Shown piece after piece: positions 1 to 5,382 of a DNA stretch of 5,434 nt (position 1 is the first letter of the stretch; the number at the start of each line of letters is the position of its first letter). The DNA is taken from the NCBI GenBank assembly GCA_902476665.1, contig CABSEO010000170.1, positions 1-5,434 of the forward strand. Reading direction: 5' to 3'. A model generated the notes under the pieces. It worked only from the letters and a program-made list of their open reading frames with translations, did not search any database and had not been told where the DNA came from. The stretch comes from an uncultured Emergencia sp. (GTDB taxonomy: Bacteria; Bacillota; Clostridia; Peptostreptococcales; Anaerovoracaceae). The position numbers and the translations under genes were made by a program.

Positions 1-345
1 ATGGAATGGATTTCAGCGGAAGATGCCCTTTCAGTGGTGACAGCCTTGTATATGGGGGTTCATCAGTGCGGGCAATATTATATACCTGACGACAGTTTTG
101 AAGTAGAATCCAGATACATATATATCAGAAAGGACTTTTCAGACGTCAAAGTTCTTTATATGCCGGCGCAGATCGGCAGCTCTATCGCAGAAAAGATAGC
201 AGATTTACTTCTTCATCTGGCTGATAAATGCAGCCAGGAAGGGGCTGTTTATCTGAGGAAGTGTTCCGAAATAGTCAGAGAAGACAGGTACGGATATAAA
301 TCAGTACTTCACCAGCTTGAGGCATACCTTTGCGGAATTGAATAA
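1..345 (+). CDS. DUF6382-like protein, probable C-terminal fragment
   Basis: The open frame runs from the first base of the window to a TAA at 343-345 (114 residues if the ATG at base 1 is used). The pattern, an amphipathic helix (SAEDALSVVTALYMG), then a YYIP segment, then YIYIRKDFSDVKVLYMPAQ, then a helical LLLHLADKC region, resembles the second half of DUF6382 domains. Those proteins, in Clostridia, typically carry this N-terminal domain followed by an FHA domain. No FHA domain follows here, so this would be a DUF6382-only form. The base-1 ATG is probably internal: family members usually have about 50-60 residues before this point, and any ribosome binding site lies outside the window. It has no signal peptide, membrane segment or catalytic motif. 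The molecular function is unknown. The family match is from memory of the pattern, so it is moderate at best; that this is a real coding frame is more secure. Confidence 0.6.
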   Translation: MEWISAEDALSVVTALYMGVHQCGQYYIPDDSFEVESRYIYIRKDFSDVKVLYMPAQIGSSIAEKIADLLLHLADKCSQEGAVYLRKCSEIVREDRYGYKSVLHQLEAYLCGIE

Positions 346-377
346 AGATACTATGTGTAAGTTGATTAACCAATGCT

Positions 378-402
378 GCAATAAAAAATCGCCCTTTATT
401 GC
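378..402 (+). other. Small hairpin just after the first CDS
   Basis: GCAATAAA (378-385) and TTTATTGC (395-402) form a perfect 8-bp stem around a 9-nt loop. No T-run follows it directly, so it is not a terminator by itself. Its right arm TTTATT could instead pair with AATAAA at 405-410, which is also the base of the next, longer stem. Confidence 0.35.
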
Positions 403-404
403 TT

Positions 405-471
405 AATAAAGAAAAGATACCGGGAAGAATGTGATCTGATATATCCAAGGCTTTCCGGTATTTTCTTTATT
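405..471 (+). terminator. Long A/T-flanked hairpin, probable (possibly bidirectional) terminator
   Basis: The left arm AATAAAGAAAAGATACCGGG plus AAG (405-427) pairs with CTTTCCGGTATTTTCTTTATT (451-471). There is one bulged G and one G-T pair, and the loop is 23 nt. The core is the TACCGG/CCGGTA stem, flanked by an A-rich left arm and a T-rich right arm, as in bidirectional intrinsic terminators. It ends transcription of the first gene and separates it from the SPOR-rarA-ispH cluster. Confidence 0.65.
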
Positions 472-473
472 CC

Positions 474-502
474 TTCATATTTTTCTTTTTTCTGCATATG
501 AT
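474..502 (+). promoter_or_regulatory. Weak sigma-A-type promoter candidate for the SPOR gene
   Basis: TTCATA (474-479), a 17-nt spacer, then TATGAT (497-502; 5 of 6 to TATAAT). The -35 element matches only 4 of 6. The position is sensible, after the terminator and about 30 nt before the GTG start. The very T-rich context makes chance matches easy. Confidence 0.3.
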
Positions 503-531
503 GATAGCAATACATATGGGGAGGCAGAAAA

Positions 532-1062
532 GTGAATAGAAGAAAAATCAGGAGATACAGAAGTCATAGAGGAAATTCCGGGGTGAAATTTCTTGGATTT
601 GTTGGTATAATGATTGTGGCAGTGATTTGCGGTTATTTGACAGCTCGTTTTATCATTGCACCGCTGCTGGGGTATGATACGGAGGTACTGAAACTTGACT
701 TTCCGTCAAAACTGACAGACGTATTTCACAGTGACGATAGTCCTGAATCTGAGAATGATGATGGAACAGAGAATAATGCTGACAGCAGTGAAGAAGGTGG
801 AGCTCAGAGCGCCAAAGGCGATGATCAGGATGCTGAAACTGAAAAGGGCTATGCCCTTCAGTTTGGCCTGTTCAGCAGCAGAGATCGTGCTGAGGAACTT
901 GCAGACAAGCTGAGACAGGAAGGCATAGATGTACAGATTAAGAAAAAAGAAGATCAGTATAAGGTGATAAGTCCTCTGGTTGATACCAAGGAAGAGGCTC
1001 TGGAAACCTTGAAAAATACAGAGTCAGAATATGTGGATGACATTTTTGTCACCAGGTTCTGA
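532..1062 (+). CDS. Membrane-anchored SPOR-domain protein
   Basis: This 176-residue protein starts at GTG 532, 7 nt after the strong GGGGAGG at 518-524. The N-terminus is very basic (RRKIRRYRSHR). A single hydrophobic segment follows at about residues 20-46, then a low-complexity linker rich in Asp, Glu and Ser (about 66-105), and a C-terminal SPOR domain at about 106-176, beginning GYALQFGLFSSRDRAEEL and ending DDIFVTRF. The charge pattern predicts a bitopic protein with the N-terminus in the cytoplasm and the SPOR domain outside. SPOR domains bind glycan strands lacking stem peptides, at septal or remodelling peptidoglycan, so a role in division, sporulation or wall turnover is inferred. 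No enzymatic domain is present. The gene lies 43 nt before rarA on the same strand and probably shares its transcript; nothing shows a functional link between the two. Confidence 0.88.
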   Translation: MNRRKIRRYRSHRGNSGVKFLGFVGIMIVAVICGYLTARFIIAPLLGYDTEVLKLDFPSKLTDVFHSDDSPESENDDGTENNADSSEEGGAQSAKGDDQDAETEKGYALQFGLFSSRDRAEELADKLRQEGIDVQIKKKEDQYKVISPLVDTKEEALETLKNTESEYVDDIFVTRF

Positions 1063-1105
1063 TCTGATTGACACTAAAGAAAAGAAATGAGGAACAGTTA
1101 GATTT

Positions 1106-2398
1106 ATGATACCACTATCAACCAGAATGAGACCCGATTGCCTTGAGGATTTTGTCGGACAAGAGCATTTTATGTATAAGGGATCGCTTTTGTATCATGC
1201 GATCAAGAATAAGACTTTTGATTCAGCTATTTTTTATGGTCCCTCCGGCACGGGAAAGACAACTCTGGCACGAATTATTGCAAGAGAGATGGATGCGGGA
1301 TTTACGGAAATCAACGCTTCAACTACCGGTACTAAGGAGCTGAAAGAGCTGATAGACAATGCTAAACTGAGATTTTACGGCTTGGAGAAAAGAACCACTT
1401 ATGTATATATCGATGAGTTTCACCGATGGAATAAGCTCCAGCAGGATTCTCTGCTCAAAGCGCTGGAGGACGGAGTGCTGAAATTTATCGGCAGCACCAC
1501 AGAAAATCCCTATTTTTCAATTAACAATGCGGTGCTTAGCAGAGTACGGAATCTTTATGAATTTAAGCGCCTTGACACCGCTCATATTAAAAATTTACTG
1601 CTGAGAGCCCTGACTGATACAGAGAAAGGACTGGGAAATCTGCAGATTGATTATGATGAAGATGCCATAGATATTCTGGCTGATTTATCAGGAGGAGACG
1701 GAAGAGTCTCTTTAGACACCCTCGGTTTTATTGTGGACAATCTGGATCTGTCTCAGAAGATCACCAAAGAGATGGTGGCAGAGGCTATGCAGCGAAAGAT
1801 TGGTTTTTTTGAGAAGGGAGATGACAGGTATAATCTGTTGTCTGCGCTTCAGAAATCCATCAGAGGCAGCGATCCCGATGCAGCCATCCATTATTTTGCA
1901 AGGCTTGTTGACGGGGGAGCAGATATCCAGATGCTGGGAAGAAGATTGATGGTCATTGCCAGTGAAGATATCGGTATGGCTTATCCCTCAGCTATCTCTA
2001 TTGTAACTTCCTGTGTGCAGGCGGCTCTGATGGTGGGATATCCTGAAGCAGTCATCAATCTGTCTCAGGCTGTCATTCTGCTGGCCTCAGCGCCTAAGTC
2101 AAATGCTGTCTATCAGGCTTATGCAGAAGCACTTTCTGATATTCAGAATAAAAAAATCGACGAAGTGCCTCTGCATCTCCGCGACAACCATTATCAGGGA
2201 GCAAAAGCACAGGGTATCGGGAAAGATTATCTTTATCCGCATGCTTATGGCGGATATGTGGCGCAGCAGTATCTTCCGGATAATCTGTACAGAGAAGGTG
2301 TAAAATACTACAGGCCGACATCTAATGGTTCAGAAGCATCATTTAAGAAATTTTTAGAAGGATTGGAAAAGAAATATGGCAGAAATCATAAGGGCTGA
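1106..2398 (+). CDS. rarA: RarA/MgsA replication-associated recombination ATPase
   Basis: The protein has 430 residues, normal for the family. The AAA+ module carries Walker A GPSGTGKTT (45-53), Walker B VYIDE (100-104) followed by the family signature FHRWNKLQQD, sensor 1 GSTTENP (129-135) and a probable arginine finger in LSRVR (144-148). The C-terminal MgsA region contains YNLLSALQKSIRGSDPDAA (242-260) and the GRRLMVIASEDIGMAYP stretch, both diagnostic of RarA rather than clamp-loader or RuvB relatives. The protein is a cytoplasmic, tetrameric DNA-dependent ATPase acting with SSB at stalled replication forks and gaps. Two signature positions vary mildly: PS instead of the common PP in Walker A, and HRWNK instead of HRFNK. 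Start ATG 1106 has GAGG at 1089-1092, a rather long spacing of 13 nt. Its stop lies 23 nt inside the next gene, suggesting co-transcription and translational coupling. Confidence 0.95.
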   Translation: MIPLSTRMRPDCLEDFVGQEHFMYKGSLLYHAIKNKTFDSAIFYGPSGTGKTTLARIIAREMDAGFTEINASTTGTKELKELIDNAKLRFYGLEKRTTYVYIDEFHRWNKLQQDSLLKALEDGVLKFIGSTTENPYFSINNAVLSRVRNLYEFKRLDTAHIKNLLLRALTDTEKGLGNLQIDYDEDAIDILADLSGGDGRVSLDTLGFIVDNLDLSQKITKEMVAEAMQRKIGFFEKGDDRYNLLSALQKSIRGSDPDAAIHYFARLVDGGADIQMLGRRLMVIASEDIGMAYPSAISIVTSCVQAALMVGYPEAVINLSQAVILLASAPKSNAVYQAYAEALSDIQNKKIDEVPLHLRDNHYQGAKAQGIGKDYLYPHAYGGYVAQQYLPDNLYREGVKYYRPTSNGSEASFKKFLEGLEKKYGRNHKG

Positions 2399-4340
2399 GC
2401 ATTCAGGGTTTTGTTTCGGAGTGAAGCAGGCTATCGAAAAGACAGAACAGCAGATTAGACTGAAGCGAGAACATAAACTGAACGGCAATATTTACACCTG
2501 CGGCCAGCTGATCCATAATCAGTCCGTAACCGATAATCTGAAAAAACAGGGCGTAGGTGTTATCTATGATCTTGCGGAAGCCGGAGAAGGGGATGTGATT
2601 ATTGTTCGATCTCACGGTGAATCTCAGGTTTTTTTTGAGAGAGCGGAAAAGGAGAAACTTACAATTGTCAATGCGACCTGTCCTTTTGTTGAACGGATTC
2701 ATCAACTGGTTTATGAAGCTGATCAGGCGGGAAAAGTCATAGTTATAGTCGGTGACAGGGAACATCCTGAGGTAAAGGGTATTAACGGATGGTGCAGGAA
2801 TCAGGCTCTGATTATCGGAAACAGGAAAGAGGCAGAAGCTGTAGATGCAGAAAAAGTTTTTCTGGTATGCCAGACTACCATTAAGAGAGAACTTCTGTCG
2901 GAGATTGTCGAAGCTTTTTCAGAAAAAGGTATCTGCGCTGAAATCCATAATACTATCTGTAATGCTACCAGAGAGCGGCAGGAAGCGTGCGAATCTCTTT
3001 CAAAAACTGTAGACGCAATGGTCATTGTGGGTGGTCGAAACAGCTCGAATACTCGCAAATTATATGAAATTTCCAAAAAAAACTGCAAAAATTCATATTT
3101 TATTGAAAATATTCGAGATTTACCATTGAAAGAATTGCAAAAATGTAATAGAATAGGAGTTGCAGCGGGTGCTTCGACACCTGAATGCGTAATTAAGGAG
3201 GTTATTGCTAACATGAGTGAAATGATCACTAACGAAAAAGTTTCAATGGAAGATTTCATGGATGAAATCGATGCGTCTTTAAGACTACCGCGCACTGGCG
3301 AAATCGTTGACGGTAAGGTTCATCAGGTTACTGAGAAAGAAGTTATCGTGAACATGGGTTGCAAAAAGGACGGAATTCTTCCTGTGGAAGAAGTAACTTT
3401 AGAGGAAGGACAGAAGCTGACTGATTTATTTAAAGAAGGCGATGAGATCCAGGCAAAGGTTGTCAAGACTGACGACGGCGATGGTGGAATCTTACTTTCA
3501 AAGAAAAAGCTTGAAATTAATGAGCACTGGAATGAGATTAACGAAGCTCTTGAAAATAAATCTATTATTTCTGTAAAGGTTGTAAAACAGGTAAACGGCG
3601 GCGTAATTGCAGCCTATAAAGAAGTAACCGGTTTTATTCCGCTTTCTCAGCTTTCCGACAAATTCGTGGAAAACGCAGACGAATTTATTGGACAGACTCT
3701 GGAGGTAAGAGTAAGCAGAGTGGATCAGAGAAGAGGCAGAGTTGTATTCTCACGCAAGGTCGTTCTCAATGAAGAAAAGCAGAAGAAGATTGCTGCTGTT
3801 TGGGAAAGTCTGCATGTAGACGACATCGTAGAAGGCACAGTCATGAGATTTACTGATTATGGTGCATTTATTGATCTGGGCGGTATTGATGGTCTGTTAC
3901 ATATCTCTGAGATTTCCTGGGGTAAGCTGAAACACCCGCAGGAAGTTCTGCAGATTGGTGAAAAAGTTAAGGTTAAAATTCTTTCCATGAATGAAGAAAA
4001 AGGAAAGATTTCCTTGGGCCTGAAACAGACAGTTCCTGAACCATGGTCCGTGATTGATGAGAATTATCAGGTTGGACAGGTTGTAACAGGTAAAGTTGTT
4101 CAGATTAAAGAATACGGTGCATTCATTGAACTGGAACCGGGTCTTGACGGACTGGTACACATTTCAGAGGTAGCTCATAAGAGAGTGACCAATATTGCTG
4201 ACGAGCTTTCAATCGGTCAGGAAGTGAATGCGAAGATTCTGGAAATCGATAAGGAAAGAAAGAGAATCAGCCTGAGCATCAAAGAAACACTGGATGCTGA
4301 TGTAGAACCGGCTGAAGAAGATGCAGAAGATGCTGAATAA
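2376..4340 (+). CDS. ispH: IspH (HMBPP reductase) fused to four-domain S1 RNA-binding protein
   Basis: A 654-residue fusion. Residues 1-280 are 4-hydroxy-3-methylbut-2-enyl diphosphate reductase, which makes IPP and DMAPP from HMBPP at the end of the MEP pathway. The [4Fe-4S] ligands are C13 (GFCFGV), C102 (ATCPFV) and C195 (NTICNATRERQ). Substrate residues H47, H80, H130, the proton donor E132 and T168 are in place, as are the later NSSNT (222-226) and GAST (265-268) motifs. Residues 281-654 hold four S1 domains at about 306-376, 394-462, 482-552 and 565-640, then an acidic tail. Domains 3 and 4 are the most canonical (DYGAFIDLGGIDGLLHIS; EYGAFIELEPGLDGLVHIS). The S1 half is the probable ribosomal S1-type mRNA-binding protein. 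The fusion is known in Clostridia. The start overlaps rarA by 23 nt with a weak upstream SD (AGAAGG 2356-2361). The junction contains signals for separate expression of the S1 half. Confidence 0.95.
   Translation: MAEIIRAEHSGFCFGVKQAIEKTEQQIRLKREHKLNGNIYTCGQLIHNQSVTDNLKKQGVGVIYDLAEAGEGDVIIVRSHGESQVFFERAEKEKLTIVNATCPFVERIHQLVYEADQAGKVIVIVGDREHPEVKGINGWCRNQALIIGNRKEAEAVDAEKVFLVCQTTIKRELLSEIVEAFSEKGICAEIHNTICNATRERQEACESLSKTVDAMVIVGGRNSSNTRKLYEISKKNCKNSYFIENIRDLPLKELQKCNRIGVAAGASTPECVIKEVIANMSEMITNEKVSMEDFMDEIDASLRLPRTGEIVDGKVHQVTEKEVIVNMGCKKDGILPVEEVTLEEGQKLTDLFKEGDEIQAKVVKTDDGDGGILLSKKKLEINEHWNEINEALENKSIISVKVVKQVNGGVIAAYKEVTGFIPLSQLSDKFVENADEFIGQTLEVRVSRVDQRRGRVVFSRKVVLNEEKQKKIAAVWESLHVDDIVEGTVMRFTDYGAFIDLGGIDGLLHISEISWGKLKHPQEVLQIGEKVKVKILSMNEEKGKISLGLKQTVPEPWSVIDENYQVGQVVTGKVVQIKEYGAFIELEPGLDGLVHISEVAHKRVTNIADELSIGQEVNAKILEIDKERKRISLSIKETLDADVEPAEEDAEDAE
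3126..3154 (+). promoter_or_regulatory. Candidate internal sigma-A promoter inside ispH
   Basis: TTGAAA (3126-3131) and TAGAAT (3149-3154) are separated by exactly 17 nt; each matches its consensus at 5 of 6 positions. Upstream, 3071-3125 is rich in A and T tracts that could act as an UP element. By hand count, 3061-3154 has 19 G/C of 94, against 26 of 60 at 2941-3000. A start near 3161 would give a leader of about 50 nt ending in the AAGGAGG before ATG 3213. It is prediction from sequence only. Confidence 0.45.
3195..3215 (+). promoter_or_regulatory. Internal Shine-Dalgarno and in-frame ATG for a free S1 protein
   Basis: AAGGAGG at 3195-3201 is a full match to the anti-Shine-Dalgarno sequence. 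It stands 11 nt before ATG 3213 (Met280), which is in the frame of the fusion. Starting here gives 375 residues beginning MSEMITNEKVSMEDFMDEI, much like the N-terminus of a stand-alone S1 protein, with all four S1 domains. The site is stronger than the one before the annotated ispH start. Caution: it encodes Lys-Glu-Val of the conserved IspH C-terminal IKEVI, so part of the match is dictated by protein sequence. Confidence 0.45.
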
Positions 4341-4349
4341 GTACTAAAG

Positions 4350-4386
4350 AAAATACGCAGAATGCACTTGCAGTCTGCGTATTTTT
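4350..4386 (+). terminator. Intrinsic terminator after ispH-S1
   Basis: The arms AAAATACGCAGA (4350-4361) and TCTGCGTATTTT (4374-4385) pair perfectly over 12 bp with a 12-nt loop, and the right arm runs into a T-run ending at 4386. It lies 9 nt after the TAA of the fusion gene and marks the end of the SPOR-rarA-ispH unit. Confidence 0.87.
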
Positions 4387-4423
4387 GACTTCTAAGCAGA
4401 TAATAACAGAAAGGAACTGTACA

Positions 4424-4957
4424 ATGAAAATACTTTTAATTACCGGAAGTCCGCATAGGCAAGGGACGAGTGCTGCGCTCTCAGAACAGTTTATCAAAGG
4501 TGCTATGGAAGCCGGGCATCAAGTGGATCGTTTCGATGCTGCTTTTAAGAGCATTCATCCTTGTATTGCATGTGACAAATGCAGAACCGGAGAGAAAGAA
4601 TGTGTTTTCAAAGATGATATGGAGGAATTGAATCCAATGCTTGTTTCCGCAGAAGCAGTAGTCTTTTCGTCACCGATTTATTACTGTACCTTCAGCGCAC
4701 AGATTAAGACAGTGATTGATCGTTTTTATGCCAATGATGAAATCCTGCATAATGCCAAAAAAACCGTTTTGCTGACAACTATGGCTGATGAAACACCGGA
4801 AACTGCAGAAGGAGCCAATGCGGCATTTCTAGGGATGGCAGAGTATCTGGACTGGGAAATTGCAGGAATTCTCAATGCAGCCGGATGTGGCGATACAGAG
4901 TCTCTCAAAAAGACTGATTATCTGATAAAAGCCTATGAACTGGGAAAATCTCTATAG
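4424..4957 (+). CDS. Flavodoxin-fold NAD(P)H-dependent FMN reductase / iron-sulfur flavoprotein-like
   Basis: This 177-residue protein starts at ATG 4424, 8 nt after AAAGGA (4410-4415). A longer frame back to a TTG at 4385 would begin inside the terminator T-run and is unlikely. The N-terminus MKILLITGSPHRQGTS is the FMN-phosphate loop of the NADPH-dependent FMN reductase superfamily, and SSPIYYCTFSAQIKTVIDRF is the second flavin-binding strand and helix. Residues C47, C50, C53 and C60 form C-x2-C-x2-C-x6-C, matching the compact motif that holds a [4Fe-4S] cluster in archaeal and clostridial iron-sulfur flavoproteins (Isf). An electron-transfer or small-molecule reductase role in the cytoplasm is inferred; the substrate cannot be told. 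It is preceded by a terminator and followed by a long non-coding stretch, so it is probably monocistronic. A plain FMN reductase without a cluster is the alternative. Confidence 0.88.
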   Translation: MKILLITGSPHRQGTSAALSEQFIKGAMEAGHQVDRFDAAFKSIHPCIACDKCRTGEKECVFKDDMEELNPMLVSAEAVVFSSPIYYCTFSAQIKTVIDRFYANDEILHNAKKTVLLTTMADETPETAEGANAAFLGMAEYLDWEIAGILNAAGCGDTESLKKTDYLIKAYELGKSL

Positions 4958-4958
4958 T

Positions 4959-5013
4959 AGTGATTTTTGAAATATTTTTAGAATTTTGCATTAAAATACT
5001 AGAGAATATCACT
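4959..5013 (+). repeat. Inverted repeat directly after the flavoprotein gene
   Basis: AGTGAT (4959-4964) pairs with ATCACT (5008-5013). Nested inside, TATTTT (4973-4978) pairs with AAAATA (4993-4998). The region is very AT-rich and lacks a terminator-type GC core, so it could be a weak 3' structure for the flavoprotein transcript or chance pairing. Confidence 0.3.
4967..4997 (+). promoter_or_regulatory. Weak promoter candidate upstream of the small ORF
   Basis: TTGAAA (4967-4972) and TAAAAT (4992-4997) are each 5 of 6 to consensus, but the spacer is 19 nt, longer than optimal. If used, transcription would begin near 5003 and give a leader of about 130 nt containing the two hairpins before the small ORF. 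Confidence 0.22.
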
Positions 5014-5015
5014 CC

Positions 5016-5065
5016 GAGATATGGGGAAAATAAAATGAACTTTTTCCTTTATTCTCCCTAATCTC
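5016..5065 (+). repeat. Long imperfect inverted repeat (hairpin)
   Basis: GAGAT (5016-5020) pairs with ATCTC (5061-5065). After a bulged A at 5021, TGGGGAAAATAAA (5022-5034) pairs with TTTATTCTCCCTA (5048-5060) with one A-C mismatch and one G-T pair. The loop is 13 nt. About 17 of 18 positions pair. There is no T-run on either side, so it does not look like a terminator. Its role is unknown. Confidence 0.5.
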
Positions 5066-5091
5066 AATACCCGAAATCAGTATACCATGCG

Positions 5092-5119
5092 TGAGCGAAA
5101 AAGTCTGACTTATCGCTCA
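5092..5119 (+). promoter_or_regulatory. Hairpin abutting the Shine-Dalgarno of the small ORF
   Basis: TGAGCGA (5092-5098) and TCGCTCA (5113-5119) form a perfect 7-bp stem. Inside it AAGT (5101-5104) pairs with ACTT (5108-5111) around a CTG loop. The last paired base is the first A of AGGAGG (5119-5124). In mRNA, the stem would lie against the ribosome binding site and could modulate or protect it. No known riboswitch consensus was recognised. Confidence 0.4.
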
Positions 5120-5133
5120 GGAGGGGATTTACT

Positions 5134-5295
5134 GTGAAAAAAGGAAGTCTTTTCTGTCTGGTATTGACGGTTCTGCTGTTCCAAATTGTTGGAGCAGTTT
5201 TTGCTTGCATAAAATATGAACCGTTTTGTAACCGTCTGCTACAAATTCTGTTCAGAGATTTTTTGTATCTGTTACCATCGATTGCATTGACTTAA
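5134..5295 (+). CDS. Small hydrophobic protein, 53 aa, unknown function
   Basis: A GTG at 5134 follows AGGAGG (5119-5124) by 9 nt, one of the best ribosome binding sites in the window, and the frame ends at TAA 5293-5295. The product begins MKKGSLF, continues with a hydrophobic stretch to about residue 24 (ending IVGAVFAC), then has KYEPFCNRLLQILFRDF and a second, shorter hydrophobic patch, LYLLPSIALT. Two lysines followed by a hydrophobic core suggest a signal peptide or membrane anchor. VFAC loosely resembles a lipobox, though with Phe at -2 it is a poor one. No family is recognised. It could be a small membrane protein, a leader peptide for the miaB region, or the remnant of a longer membrane protein. 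The SD and clean frame argue for translation; length and lack of a known homologue limit confidence. Confidence 0.5.
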   Translation: MKKGSLFCLVLTVLLFQIVGAVFACIKYEPFCNRLLQILFRDFLYLLPSIALT

Positions 5296-5315
5296 TCGTC
5301 CTTGTTCTGTAAAAT
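5287..5315 (+). promoter_or_regulatory. Near-consensus sigma-A promoter upstream of miaB
   Basis: TTGACT (5287-5292), a 17-nt spacer, and TAAAAT (5310-5315) each match consensus at 5 of 6 positions. The -35 overlaps the end of the small ORF, just before its stop. Transcription would begin near 5322, about 60 nt before the miaB start and about 10 nt before the terminator hairpin. Confidence 0.5.
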
Positions 5316-5330
5316 AAAAAGGTATCATAA

Positions 5331-5364
5331 ACACGCTGCAATTTTTTTTGCAGGTGTATTTTTT
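5331..5364 (+). terminator. Intrinsic terminator immediately before miaB (possible attenuator)
   Basis: ACAC (5331-5334) pairs with GTGT (5354-5357) and CTGCAA (5336-5341) with TTGCAG (5348-5353). One G (5335) is bulged and the loop is six T. A run of six T follows at 5359-5364. It has the form of a Rho-independent terminator. It could end the small-ORF transcript, but it is only 5 nt from the miaB ribosome binding site, so miaB transcripts from any upstream promoter must pass through it. Confidence 0.78.
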
Positions 5365-5382
5365 AAGACAGGAGATTTTTAC

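Noticed and set aside
1068..1073. Perfect TTGACA between the SPOR gene and rarA as a rarA promoter -35
   Set aside because: No TATAAT-like hexamer lies 16-18 nt downstream (GGAACA at 1091-1096); the nearest, TATGAT at 1105, is 31 nt away.
2094..2321. Minus-strand 75-codon frame opposite rarA
   Set aside because: Fully antisense to the conserved RarA C-terminal domain, with no recognisable motif.
2403..3295. Minus-strand open frames opposite ispH (120 and 164 codons)
   Set aside because: They lie opposite a strongly conserved enzyme, have no recognisable domains, and are explained as shadows of the real frame.
4259..4337. Acidic repeat-like C-terminus of the S1 half as a tandem repeat
   Set aside because: GAA/GAT/GCA-rich codons for an Asp/Glu/Ala tail, common in S1 proteins; there is no regular repeat unit.
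4385..4423. TTG at 4385 as the start of the flavoprotein
   Set aside because: It lies inside the terminator arm and T-run with no SD. ATG 4424 has AAAGGA at 8 nt and begins exactly at the conserved MKILLITGSP.
4998..5133. Known riboswitch (c-di-GMP, guanidine, SAM, preQ1, fluoride) in the small-ORF leader
   Set aside because: The stems are present, but none of the conserved core sequences of those classes could be recognised by eye.
4958..5382. tRNA gene, CRISPR repeats or insertion-sequence ends in the long gap
   Set aside because: No cloverleaf, no repeated spacer-sized units, no transposase fragment and no target-site duplication were seen.
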